Origin: Firmicutes bacterium UBA5486
GTDB lineage: Bacteria; Bacillota; UBA4882; UBA10575
Reading direction: 5' to 3'
NCBI GenBank assembly: GCA_002427045.1
Contig: DIPO01000070.1
Location: 66,405-90,544, forward strand
DNA length: 24,140 nt
Under the pieces are notes generated by a model. The model did no database searches and was not told where the DNA came from. It saw only the letters and a list, made by a program, of their open reading frames with translations. Positions 15,596-23,366 of this stretch are shown piece by piece; position 1 is the stretch's first letter, and the number at the start of each line of letters is the position of its first letter. The position numbers and the translations under genes are program-made.

Positions 15596-16942
15596 TTATT
15601 GTTTTATTTTCTGTACAAGTTCTCTAATTATTTGATTAGTCTTAGGCTCAGAAGTAATAAACTCATTAACTCGGTTACAGGCATGAATTACTGTTGTATG
15701 ATCTTTTCCTCCAAACTCGTCACCGATCTTAGGAAGAGAAGAATCAGTTAATTCTCGGCAAAGATACATCGCAATTTGGCGTGGGTAAGTAATATTTTGA
15801 GTACGTCTTTTTGATTTTAAATCATCAGTTGTTATTTGGAAATAGTCTGCTACAATCTGTTGAATTAATGGTATGGTAATTTTTTGCGTTTGCTGAGTGG
15901 AAACAACATCTTTTAATACTTCGTTTGCCAGTTCCATAGTTATTTTCTGATTTGTTAAAGATGCATATGCTATTACTCGAATTAAAGCGCCTTCTAATTC
16001 ACGAATATTGGAATTAATAAGATCAGCAATATAAGTTATTACATCAGTAGGAAGTTTCCATCCTTCAGTAACAGCTTTTTTTCTAAGAATTGCTATTCTT
16101 GTTTCTAAATCTGGAGCTTGGATATCTGTAATTAATCCCCATTCAAATCTTGACCGTAGACGGTCTTCTAAAGTTGGTATATCTCGAGGGGGGCGATCAC
16201 TGGAAATTACAATCTGTTTACTGGCTTCATGTAAAGCATTAAAAGTATGGAAAAACTCTTCTTGGGTACTCTCTTTACCAGCAAGAAACTGAATATCATC
16301 AATAAGTAACAGATCAATTGTACGGTATTTACCTCTGAAATTAGGAGTTGTATTATTACGGATTGCATTAATCAATTCATTGGTGAATTTTTCTGAAGAG
16401 ACATAAACGACTTTATAATGAGGGCTATGTTGAACGACAAAATGTCCAATAGCTTGCATTAAATGAGTTTTTCCCAGCCCAACACCACCATATATAAATA
16501 AAGGATTATAAGCATGGGCAGGAGATTCAGCTACTGCTAATGATGCCGCATGAGCAAAGCGGTTACTTTCACCAACGACAAAGGATTCAAAAGTATACTT
16601 TGGATTAAGATTAAGATTTTGATTTACTTCTTCAACACCAAGGTTATTTATTTGAGGAGCAAAGGTAGGTTGTTCCTGTGAAGAATTATTATTAACAATA
16701 ATAAATTTTAAGTTTACCTCTAGGGCAAGATACTCTTTTAGGGTTGAGAGAATAAGTGAAGCATATCTACTTTCTAATAGATCTCTAGCAAATTCATTAG
16801 GAACTTCGATAAATAAAGTATTATTCTCTATTTTAAGTGGTTTTGTTGGTTTAAGCCATGTTTCATAACTAGGCTTTGTCATTTGCGGTTCGACATCTTT
16901 TTGAACCTTTTCCCAAATTACTTCCAGTTCCTCAATACTCAT
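15596..16942 (-). CDS. dnaA: Chromosomal replication initiator protein DnaA
   Basis: The 448-residue AAA+ protein binds DnaA boxes and opens oriC. Domain I (about 1-85) begins MSIEELEVIWEKVQ; a short Asn/Gln-rich linker follows; the AAA+ domain has Walker A GGVGLGKT (152-159), Walker B LLLIDDIQF (211-219) and the arginine-bearing LRSRF; the C-terminal helix-turn-helix holds the DnaA signature GKDHTTVIHACNRV (about 412-425) that reads the box sequence. Start is ATG 16942 behind AAGGTGG. The frame is open 21 codons further upstream, but those are hydrophobic, unrelated residues. DnaA boxes stand on both sides of the gene; the pair at 17038-17057 is well placed for autorepression. Confidence 0.98.
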   Translation of the reverse strand: MSIEELEVIWEKVQKDVEPQMTKPSYETWLKPTKPLKIENNTLFIEVPNEFARDLLESRYASLILSTLKEYLALEVNLKFIIVNNNSSQEQPTFAPQINNLGVEEVNQNLNLNPKYTFESFVVGESNRFAHAASLAVAESPAHAYNPLFIYGGVGLGKTHLMQAIGHFVVQHSPHYKVVYVSSEKFTNELINAIRNNTTPNFRGKYRTIDLLLIDDIQFLAGKESTQEEFFHTFNALHEASKQIVISSDRPPRDIPTLEDRLRSRFEWGLITDIQAPDLETRIAILRKKAVTEGWKLPTDVITYIADLINSNIRELEGALIRVIAYASLTNQKITMELANEVLKDVVSTQQTQKITIPLIQQIVADYFQITTDDLKSKRRTQNITYPRQIAMYLCRELTDSSLPKIGDEFGGKDHTTVIHACNRVNEFITSEPKTNQIIRELVQKIKQ

Positions 16943-17037
16943 AAACTTTCCACCTTTCAAGCTGATTGAAAAAGAAGATATTATAAAAACCAAAAATACA
17001 AACAATTTAAAATATTCGAAAACAACAATTCACAATC

Positions 17038-17347
17038 TGTGAATAAGTTGTGGATAACTTGAGGATAAAAAAGAAAAAGCAAAGTATCATCAGGATTTAA
17101 ATAGATTTTACAGAAAATAGCAAAAAAAGAAAGGACCCGCTTCTATAAAGGAAAAGATAGAATTAATAGTTATCAACAGTATCCACAGTTTTTTTGGATA
17201 AATTGTGGATAATTCGTAGCGCGAAGTATATAATACCAGATTCTTTCTTATTTGACAATTCCACTTTTGAGCCTTAAATACAGAAAAAACAGGGCTCAAG
17301 TAATACTTTGCTTTGAAAAGCCACTGAAATTATAGAATTGTGGATAA
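17038..17347. other. oriC: oriC, rpmH-side subregion: DnaA-box cluster
   Basis: Boxes in order: TGTGAATAA 17038-17046, TGTGGATAA 17049-17057 (two bases apart), TTATCAACA 17170-17178 (one mismatch) directly abutting GTATCCACA 17179-17187 (one mismatch), TGTGGATAA 17204-17212 and TGTGGATAA 17339-17347. Three are perfect TTATCCACA boxes on the minus strand. Together with the cluster beyond dnaA this gives a bipartite origin of the Bacillus type. No gene is credible in 16943-17430. Confidence 0.85.
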
Positions 17348-17363
17348 CTTTCCAGAAGAAATA

Positions 17364-17392
17364 TTGACAATAGATTAATGGCTATTTATAAT
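17364..17392 (+). promoter_or_regulatory. Consensus sigma-A promoter of rpmH
   Basis: TTGACA (17364-17369), 17-base spacer, TATAAT (17387-17392): a perfect match at both hexamers. It is about 39 bases upstream of the rpmH start. A perfect DnaA box (17339-17347) ends 16 bases before the -35, so DnaA bound there may affect this promoter. Confidence 0.93.
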
Positions 17393-17430
17393 AAACTAGA
17401 ATGTAAATAGCCCAAAGCGAGGTGAAAATA

Positions 17431-17565
17431 GTGAAAAGAACATTTCAACCCAAAAAGCTGAAGAGGAAAAGGAAGACTGGTTTTCTAGTAAAGATGTCTA
17501 CCCGCAGTGGGCGGAAGATGATTAATAGGCGCCGAGCAAAAGGAAGAAAGAGTTTAACTTCTTAA
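17431..17565 (+). CDS. rpmH: 50S ribosomal protein L34
   Basis: The 44-residue, very basic protein is a complete L34 of the large ribosomal subunit: MKRTFQPKKLKRKRKTGFL, then MSTRSGRKMINRRRAKGRKSLT. Start is GTG 17431 behind GAGGTGA. The stop ends one base before the rnpA ATG, so the two are cotranscribed and probably translationally coupled. It is the first gene on the right arm of the origin. Confidence 0.98.
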   Translation: MKRTFQPKKLKRKRKTGFLVKMSTRSGRKMINRRRAKGRKSLTS

Positions 17566-17566
17566 T

Positions 17567-17911
17567 ATGAAAAAGATTGATACCATAAAAAAAAGATGGG
17601 AATTCCAAGAAGTTTTTAATAAAGGAAGTTCCCACCTTAATAGATATTTTGTGCTTTATGTCTTGCCATTACCTCCTGAGAAGAAAGGCCAGCTTAAGGT
17701 AGGATTTTGTGTTGGTAAAAAATTAGGGCATGCTGTTTCGCGGAATAAGATTAAAAGACGGGTAAAAAACGCTTTTTTATCTTTAGAAAACCAGGTTTCA
17801 AGAGGAATTGCTATTGTAATTATTGCCCGGGGAAAAGCACGGGAGGTAGACTATTCTATGCTCTGCACATCACTAAGAGAAGTTCTTTCTAAAGCCAAAG
17901 TACTAAAATGA
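17567..17911 (+). CDS. rnpA: Ribonuclease P protein component
   Basis: The 114-residue basic protein is the cofactor of RNase P RNA in maturing the 5' end of tRNAs. The family signature RNKIKRRVKNAF (59-70) is present, as is the start KKIDTIKKRWEFQEVFNKG typical of RnpA. There is no SD in front of the ATG, which follows the rpmH stop by one base; expression by coupling to rpmH is likely. Its last bases overlap yidD by four (ATGA). Confidence 0.96.
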   Translation: MKKIDTIKKRWEFQEVFNKGSSHLNRYFVLYVLPLPPEKKGQLKVGFCVGKKLGHAVSRNKIKRRVKNAFLSLENQVSRGIAIVIIARGKAREVDYSMLCTSLREVLSKAKVLK

Positions 17912-18165
17912 AAAAAATAATTATCGGTTTAATTCATCTCTATCAGAAATATTTTTCTCCACTAAAGCCATCACTATACAAATGCTGTTATTACCCTACT
18001 TGTTCGCAGTATATGTTAGAAGCTGTGGAAAGATTTGGTATCAAAGGAACGATTTTAGGTATAAAGAGGGTTCTTTCATGTCATCCTTGGAGTTCAGGAG
18101 GTTATGTACCTGTTCCAGAACAATGGCCCGGATGGGGAAAGATTTTTCACCGACAAAGGGGCTAG
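17908..18165 (+). CDS. yidD: Membrane protein insertion efficiency factor YidD
   Basis: The 85-residue product is a small membrane-associated protein that assists YidC/Sec insertion of inner-membrane proteins. Family features are the amphipathic start KKIIIGLIHLYQKYFSPL, the three-cysteine motif CCYYPTCSQYMLEAVERFG (26-44), and HPWSSGGYVPVP (59-70). The start ATG overlaps the rnpA stop by four bases. Its TAG stop forms exactly the loop of the following terminator. Confidence 0.96.
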   Translation: MKKIIIGLIHLYQKYFSPLKPSLYKCCYYPTCSQYMLEAVERFGIKGTILGIKRVLSCHPWSSGGYVPVPEQWPGWGKIFHRQRG

Positions 18166-18176
18166 GCCCCTTTTTT
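18155..18176 (+). terminator. Terminator after yidD
   Basis: AAAGGGGC (18155-18162) pairs with GCCCCTTT (18166-18173) around the loop TAG (18163-18165), followed by more T to 18176. The loop is the yidD stop codon. It should end much of the rpmH-rnpA-yidD transcript, leaving yidC to readthrough or its own promoter. Confidence 0.85.
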
Positions 18177-18260
18177 CATAAAGTTAATATTTTATGGAAC
18201 TTGTGAAAAAATACGGAAGAGGACTTTAATTGATTACAGAGAATAAGTCTTTAATATTTT

Positions 18261-18313
18261 AGGATTTAAAAAAAGTGAAGAAAATATCTTAGGAAATTAT
18301 TTTTTAAAATCCT
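18261..18313 (+). repeat. Inverted repeat in the yidC leader
   Basis: AGGATTTAAAAAAA (18261-18274) and TTTTTTAAAATCCT (18300-18313) are complementary apart from one offset, with a 25-base loop. It ends right before the yidC ribosome-binding area, so it could mask it in the mRNA. The AT-rich composition makes chance formation possible. A weak promoter-like pair, TTGATT and TAATAT with a 16-base spacer, precedes it (about 18229-18256). Confidence 0.35.
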
Positions 18314-18338
18314 TTTGAAAGGTGTGGAAAGAAAACTA

Positions 18339-19010
18339 ATGATAAATGCCTTATCCGGGATGATGGCCAATGTTTTAAAGTATTTTAATCATACTTTGGG
18401 AGTTGGATGGGGACTTGCCATAATTTTACTAACAGTTTTGGTTAAAACTATTTTATTTCCTTTCACCCTTAGTCAAATCCGTTCCATGGAAGGAATGAAA
18501 AAAGTACAGCCCTTAGTAAAAGAAATTCAAGAAAAATATAAAAATAATCCCGAAGAACAGCAGCGCAGGATGATGGAAATATACCAGAAAAACAAGGTTA
18601 ATCCTCTAGGGGGTTGTTTACCGCTAATTTTACAGTTGCCGTTTTTGTGGGCACTTTTTGGTCTATTAAATAACCCAGGAAAGTTTGATATTGATTTTAC
18701 TAATGCGATCTTTTTAACTATGGATCTGACAAAAAATAAATATATACCTTTAGGAATTATTTCCGGGGTCACTTCATTTTTTCAGCAAAAAATGACTGCT
18801 GTTGATAATAATGATCCTTCACAATCAACTTTTATGTATTTCATGCCGATCTTTTTTGGTTATATTACTTATACGCTTAAAGCAGGAGTTGGGCTTTACT
18901 GGGTTGCCAGTACAATACTGGGTATTTTACAACAGTGGATAATTACTACTTTTTTTATTCGTAAAGATTCTGTTATTACGAAGGTTGAGACTGGAAAGGG
19001 AAAGGATTAA
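18339..19010 (+). CDS. yidC: Membrane protein insertase YidC (Oxa1 family)
   Basis: The 223-residue integral membrane protein inserts and folds other membrane proteins, alone or with SecYEG. It is the short Gram-positive type. There are about five hydrophobic segments: 24-44, then 80-100 (NPLGGCLPLILQLPFLWALFGLL), and three more to 210. A cytosolic amphipathic loop (45-78, SMEGMKKVQPLVKEIQEKY) separates the first two. The groove charge that is Arg in E. coli and Bacillus is Lys36 here (VLVKTILFPF). There is no lipobox signal peptide. Start is uncertain: ATG 18339 is preferred, but the frame stays open with TTG 18315 and GTG 18324. jag follows 76 bases later. Confidence 0.95.
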   Translation: MINALSGMMANVLKYFNHTLGVGWGLAIILLTVLVKTILFPFTLSQIRSMEGMKKVQPLVKEIQEKYKNNPEEQQRRMMEIYQKNKVNPLGGCLPLILQLPFLWALFGLLNNPGKFDIDFTNAIFLTMDLTKNKYIPLGIISGVTSFFQQKMTAVDNNDPSQSTFMYFMPIFFGYITYTLKAGVGLYWVASTILGILQQWIITTFFIRKDSVITKVETGKGKD

Positions 19011-19086
19011 AAACTATTTAATAAACCAAAAGGTTATTAACAACAAGCAAATAACTCTGGAAGGCTTCTAAAAGGAGGTTTTACTA

Positions 19087-19710
19087 TTGAAATCGGTTGA
19101 AGTAGTGGCCAAGACCAGAGAGGAAGCCCTTGAAATTGCTCTCAAGGAACTTAATGTAGATGAGAGTCAAGTTAAGGTAGAAGTCTTGGAAGAATCGGCA
19201 AGTAAAGGTCTGTTAAGCTTTTTAAATGTAAGCAAAATTAAGTTGCGTGTTTCCATTAAAGAAGATATCACGGAAAAGGCTACGAGATTATTACGGGAGA
19301 TCCTTGTCAACATGGGTATTTCTGCTCAAGTTGAAGTCTTTAAACGGCCGGGATATATAAATCTTAATGTTAATGGAGATAATATGGGAAGATTGATTGG
19401 TCGCCATGGTAAGACCTTAAATGCTTTGCAGTATCTAATAAACATCGCTGTTCATAAAGATAATAAAGATACAGATAGAATTATTATTGATGCTGCAGGG
19501 TATAGAAGGAGAAGGGAAGAAAACCTAGAGAGGTTAGCGCTTTCAATTGCCGATCGGGTAAAAAGAAAAGGCAGAAAAGAAATTCTTTATCCAATGCCTC
19601 CCCAGGAAAGAAGGATTGTACATTTGATTCTACAGGATTATAATGGGGTTATTACCTACAGCGAAGGAGAAGATCCGCGTCGGCGGATTGTGATTTCTCC
19701 TGAGAAGTAG
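19087..19710 (+). CDS. jag: Jag/KhpB-like RNA-binding protein (SpoIIIJ-associated)
   Basis: The 207-residue protein has the three Jag modules in order: Jag_N (about 1-55, with KGLLSFLNVSKIK), a KH domain with the GxxG loop in GRLIGRHGKTLNALQYL (about 98-114), and a C-terminal R3H domain ending in QERRIVHLILQDYNGVITYS (about 172-191; the Arg and His of the R3H core are present). Jag (also called KhpB or EloR) binds RNA and, with KhpA, affects cell elongation; it is usually encoded beside yidC as here. The TTG start at 19087 lies behind AAAAGGAGG; there is no nearby ATG. It is compact, with no long linker after Jag_N. Confidence 0.95.
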   Translation: MKSVEVVAKTREEALEIALKELNVDESQVKVEVLEESASKGLLSFLNVSKIKLRVSIKEDITEKATRLLREILVNMGISAQVEVFKRPGYINLNVNGDNMGRLIGRHGKTLNALQYLINIAVHKDNKDTDRIIIDAAGYRRRREENLERLALSIADRVKRKGRKEILYPMPPQERRIVHLILQDYNGVITYSEGEDPRRRIVISPEK

Positions 19711-19727
19711 TTTGTGAATAGAAAGAA

Positions 19728-19758
19728 AATACGTGCCTGGTGGCACGTATTCTCTTTT
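19728..19758 (+). terminator. Probable terminator of the yidC-jag unit
   Basis: AATACGTGCC (19728-19737) and GGCACGTATT (19742-19751) form a perfect ten-pair stem with a four-base loop, 18 bases after the jag stop. The following CTCTTTT is an imperfect T tract, so efficiency is uncertain. Confidence 0.7.
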
Positions 19759-19827
19759 AAAAGGTAAATATTAAAAGAATGTATTATGGATAAGAGGATT
19801 GTCTTATTTCTATCGACACCTTTTAAA
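19756..19827. repeat. Nested inverted repeat after jag
   Basis: TTTAAAAGGT (19756-19765) and ACCTTTTAAA (19818-19827) are perfect complements 52 bases apart; inside, ATAAGA (about 19790-19795) faces TCTTAT (about 19802-19807). It is not alignable to the 211/3699 repeat family. Part of the 19711-20110 gap, which holds no credible gene. Confidence 0.4.
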
Positions 19828-19863
19828 CTAAATATATTGTTAGAAAATTAAGATAAAAACTTA

Positions 19864-19940
19864 TTGCGTTGTTACATTGATTTAAACCATGCCACAATAT
19901 ATAGTGTTTAACTATATATTGTGGCATGATATTATAGGGA
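19864..19940. repeat. Palindromic repeat, copy C: shortened relative of copies A and B
   Basis: CATGCCACAATATATAGT (19888-19905), loop GTTTA, and its perfect complement (19911-19928) make an 18-pair stem. Bases 19892-19914 are an exact 23-base reverse-complement match to 3800-3822 in copy B, so this looks like the B outer arms with the central hairpin removed. The left flank TTGCGTTGT..CATTGATTT (about 19864-19883) recurs at 24092-24110, next to the fragment at the right window end. The remaining bases to 20100 show nothing else. Confidence 0.75.
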
Positions 19941-20110
19941 CAAATAATTAGATAAAACTATATTATTCTGATTTCGTGGCATCTACAGGCACTAGGAGAA
20001 ATTATTTAAAATGCATTTATGTTTACCCTGCCATGGTTAGATCAGTCACGGATTAAGAATTATGGTAAAATTTTAATAAAAAAACAAGTAATTTCTTAAG
20101 GGTGTAAAAA

Positions 20111-21493
20111 ATGAGAGATACCGATACAATAACTGCCATTTCTACTCCACAGGGTGAAGGTGGGATTGGGATTATCCGCATTAGTGGGGAAGAGGCGATA
20201 AACATTGGCAGCCAGATTCTTCGTCATCCTTCCGGAAAGAAAATTATAACCTGGCCGGAAAGACAGGTCCGTTTAGGATTAGCGGTTTTTCCGGATGGGA
20301 GTGTGATTGATGAAGTAATATATTTTCTCTTTAAGAACAACCGGAGTTATACAGGTGAGGATGTACTGGAGATTCAAGGTCACGGTGGATTACAGAATCT
20401 TAGAAAAATACTAAATTCTACCCTTAAAGCGGGTGCTCGCTTGGCAGAGCCAGGTGAATTTACAAAACGGGCTTATTTGAATGGCCGTATAGATTTGGCT
20501 CAAGCGGAAGCTGTGATCGATTTAATAAGATCACGTACAGATTTGGCTCATAAAGCTGCTTTAACACAGTTAAGAGGAGATTTATCTACTGTAATTAAAG
20601 AGCAAGAAAAGAAGCTAATGGAAATTTTAGTTCCAATTGAGGCTGCCTTAGATTTCCCTGAAGATGAAATTCCGGATCTTAAACGTGAGGAAGCATTGAA
20701 AATTGTTGAAGGTGCCATTTTTAAAATTAATGAATTATTGGCAAATGCGGATCAAGGAATGATTCTTCGTGATTCGGCTACTGTAGTTCTTGCGGGCCGG
20801 CCGAATGTTGGCAAATCAAGTTTACTAAATAGTCTTCTTGGGGAAGAGAGAGCGATTGTGACACCTATTCCTGGAACAACAAGGGATTTTGTATCCGAAG
20901 TTATAGATCTGAATGGTGTTCCTGTTCGGCTAATCGATACCGCAGGGATCCGGGAGATTGAGGACCTTATAGAAAAAGCCGGAGTTGAGCGGGCCTGGGA
21001 AATAATTAAACAGGCCGATTTAATACTAGTAGTATTAGATTCAGCATTGGGGATTACACCGGAAGATTATCAAATGCTCAATCAAATTAAAGAAAGAGTT
21101 CCGATTATAATTCTTAATAAAACTGACTTACCCTCTCAAATTTCTTTTAAAGAAATAAAAAAGGAATTTCCTCAGAATAAAGTTTTATCAGTCTCTGCCC
21201 TTACTGGAGCAGGGATAAAAGAGTTAAAAAGTTTTATTAGAGAGGAATTAATTGGCACTAATATCTCTGAAGAACATCCTTTTTTAGTTACAAGATTGCG
21301 CCATAAAGAAGCTTTGGAAGAAGCCTGTAAATATTTACGCTTTACAGCGGAAGGAATTACTAGTCATTTAAGTGAAGATTTGATTGCTGTTGATTTACGG
21401 GCTGCTTTGGAGGCATTAGGACGAATTTCTGGAAAATCTGTTTCTGAAGAGGTAATAAGTCAAATATTTTCACAATTTTGTATTGGAAAATAG
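20111..21493 (+). CDS. mnmE: tRNA modification GTPase MnmE
   Basis: The 460-residue G protein works with MnmG to add a carboxymethylaminomethyl (or aminomethyl) group to C5 of wobble uridine in certain tRNAs. The N-terminal formyl-THF-binding domain (1-120) starts DTITAISTPQGEGGIGIIRISG. A helical domain holds the inserted GTPase, with G1 GRPNVGKSS (229-237), the G2 region PGTTRD (254-259), G3 DTAG (276-279) and G4 NKTD (336-339). The C-terminal CIGK (457-460) carries the catalytic Cys. Start ATG 20111 stands behind AAGGGTG. mnmG follows after ten bases. Confidence 0.98.
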   Translation: MRDTDTITAISTPQGEGGIGIIRISGEEAINIGSQILRHPSGKKIITWPERQVRLGLAVFPDGSVIDEVIYFLFKNNRSYTGEDVLEIQGHGGLQNLRKILNSTLKAGARLAEPGEFTKRAYLNGRIDLAQAEAVIDLIRSRTDLAHKAALTQLRGDLSTVIKEQEKKLMEILVPIEAALDFPEDEIPDLKREEALKIVEGAIFKINELLANADQGMILRDSATVVLAGRPNVGKSSLLNSLLGEERAIVTPIPGTTRDFVSEVIDLNGVPVRLIDTAGIREIEDLIEKAGVERAWEIIKQADLILVVLDSALGITPEDYQMLNQIKERVPIIILNKTDLPSQISFKEIKKEFPQNKVLSVSALTGAGIKELKSFIREELIGTNISEEHPFLVTRLRHKEALEEACKYLRFTAEGITSHLSEDLIAVDLRAALEALGRISGKSVSEEVISQIFSQFCIGK

Positions 21494-21503
21494 GGTGAAG
21501 TAT

Positions 21504-23366
21504 ATGAAAAAAATATATGATGTAGCTGTAATAGGTGCTGGCCATGCTGGTTGTGAGGCGGCAAATGCTGTTTCTAAAATGGGGTTTGACACTTTATTAC
21601 TAACACTTAATTTTAATAATATTGCTTTTATGCCTTGTAATCCGTCTGTAGGAGGACCGGGCAAAGGTAATTTAGTTAGAGAAGTTGATGCCCTTGGGGG
21701 ATTAATTGGTAGAATTACCGACCTTGCTCATTTACAGATGCGGGCTTTAAATACGCAGAAAGGACCAGCGGTAAGAGCTTTTCGTGCTCAAGCAGATAAA
21801 CACTTGTATCAGCAATGTATGAGGAATTATATAGAAAAGCAACCTTTAATAACCATTAAGCAAGGAAAAGTATCATCTATAAAAAGAATAAAGGATCATT
21901 GGTGTTTAACCCTAAATACTGGAGTTTGCTATGAAGTTTCGGCAGTGATTATTGCTACCGGAACTTTTCTTCGGGGTAAGATTCATATTGGTTTATTCTC
22001 GTACTCATCTGGACCGCAAGGGCAACACCCTGCTATTTCACTCGCTGAAAGCCTTGAGGCTCAGGGAATAAGATTTAAACGTTTTAAAACAGGGACTTCG
22101 GCTAGGGTAAGAAAACGATCTTTAGATTTTTCCAAAATGATTGAGCAACCGGGTGATTGGTTACCACATGGGTTTTCTTATTGGTTACCTTGGGAACCTA
22201 GAGAACCTGTCTCCTGTTGGCTTACTTATACTAATCAAAAGACCCATGAGATTATCCGAAACAACCTGGATGTTGCACCAATGTATTGTGGAGAGATAAC
22301 AGGAACAGGAACTAGGTACTGTCCGGCCATTGAAGGTAAGGTGGTTAATTTTCCACATAAAGATAAACATCAGGTATTTATTGAACCTGAAGGGTTAAAT
22401 ACTGATGAAATGTACATTGCTGGTCTTTCCAGCAGTCTACCTGAAGAGATACAGGATCAGTTTATGCGGACAGTACCGGGCTTAGAGAATGTAGAGATTG
22501 TCCGTCCTGGTTATGCCATTGAGTATGATGTTATTTCTCCGGATCAATTATTGACTTCGCTTCAAATACGAGATTGGCCAGGAATATTTTGTGCCGGTCA
22601 GATTAATGGAACATCAGGTTATGAGGAGGCTGCTGCTCAAGGTATAATTGCCGGGATAAATGCGGGTTTATATTTACGTGGCGAAGAGCCTTTTGTTTTA
22701 AAGCGCAATGAGGCTTATATTGGAGTATTAATCGATGATTTAATTACTAAAGAAAATAATGAGCCTTATCGAGTAATGACCTCTCGGGCAGAATTCCGTC
22801 TTTCTTTAAGGCAGGAAAATGCGGACCTTAGATTGACTGATTATGGTTACAAATTTAAACTGATCTCTGAAGCAGATTACCAGTTTTTCCGAACAAAAAG
22901 AGAGAGAATTCAAGAAAAGCTTCGTTTTTTAGAAGGAAACAATCTTTCACCAGGTTCGGAAGAGGCTGAAATTATCCAAGCAAAAACCGGGCTTAAAATT
23001 CAACAAACAACAAACTTAAAACAGCTATTAAAAAGGCCGGAAATTAACTGCGCAATAATTAGAGAAGCCTTTAAAAATGGTAAAGATGAACTAACTAATG
23101 AGGATGAAGTAATAGAAAACCTAATAAAGTATGAAGGCTATTTAGAAAGAGAAGCCAAAATGGCAGCACGCTTACAAAAAACAGAAGGTAAAAAAATTCC
23201 GGTAGATTTTGATTATTCGCAGGTACCAAACCTTTCTTTTGAAGCTAGAGAGAAACTAATGAGATACCGCCCAGAAACCTTTGGGCAAGCTGGTCGCATT
23301 AGTGGGGTCAGTCCTGCTGATTTAAGTGCCTTGTTAATTTGGATGACAAGGAGTAGAAAGAAATGA
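21504..23366 (+). CDS. mnmG: tRNA uridine-5-carboxymethylaminomethyl modification enzyme MnmG (GidA)
   Basis: The 620-residue FAD enzyme is the partner of MnmE in wobble-uridine modification. The FAD-binding VIGAGHAGCEAA (9-20), RGKIHIGLFSYSSGP, the RYCPAIEGK block with its catalytic Cys, and AGQINGTSGYEEAAAQGIIAG are all present, as is the C-terminal helical domain that meets MnmE. A few usually fixed residues differ (GTGTRYCPAIEGKVVNF for the common GVGPRYCPSIEDKIVRF). The start is ATG 21504 behind AGGGTGA; an open frame reaching back to TTG 21483 overlaps the mnmE stop and is not family-like. It overlaps rsmG by four bases. Confidence 0.98.
   Translation: MKKIYDVAVIGAGHAGCEAANAVSKMGFDTLLLTLNFNNIAFMPCNPSVGGPGKGNLVREVDALGGLIGRITDLAHLQMRALNTQKGPAVRAFRAQADKHLYQQCMRNYIEKQPLITIKQGKVSSIKRIKDHWCLTLNTGVCYEVSAVIIATGTFLRGKIHIGLFSYSSGPQGQHPAISLAESLEAQGIRFKRFKTGTSARVRKRSLDFSKMIEQPGDWLPHGFSYWLPWEPREPVSCWLTYTNQKTHEIIRNNLDVAPMYCGEITGTGTRYCPAIEGKVVNFPHKDKHQVFIEPEGLNTDEMYIAGLSSSLPEEIQDQFMRTVPGLENVEIVRPGYAIEYDVISPDQLLTSLQIRDWPGIFCAGQINGTSGYEEAAAQGIIAGINAGLYLRGEEPFVLKRNEAYIGVLIDDLITKENNEPYRVMTSRAEFRLSLRQENADLRLTDYGYKFKLISEADYQFFRTKRERIQEKLRFLEGNNLSPGSEEAEIIQAKTGLKIQQTTNLKQLLKRPEINCAIIREAFKNGKDELTNEDEVIENLIKYEGYLEREAKMAARLQKTEGKKIPVDFDYSQVPNLSFEAREKLMRYRPETFGQAGRISGVSPADLSALLIWMTRSRKK

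Noticed and set aside
16980..17008. TATAAT (16980-16985, minus strand) as the dnaA promoter
   Set aside because: The -10 is good but no acceptable -35 stands at 16-18 bases, and the DNA is so AT-rich that the hexamer alone is weak evidence.
17108..17299. Open frame of 63 codons on the minus strand upstream of dnaA
   Set aside because: It crosses several DnaA boxes, lacks an SD and resembles no known protein.
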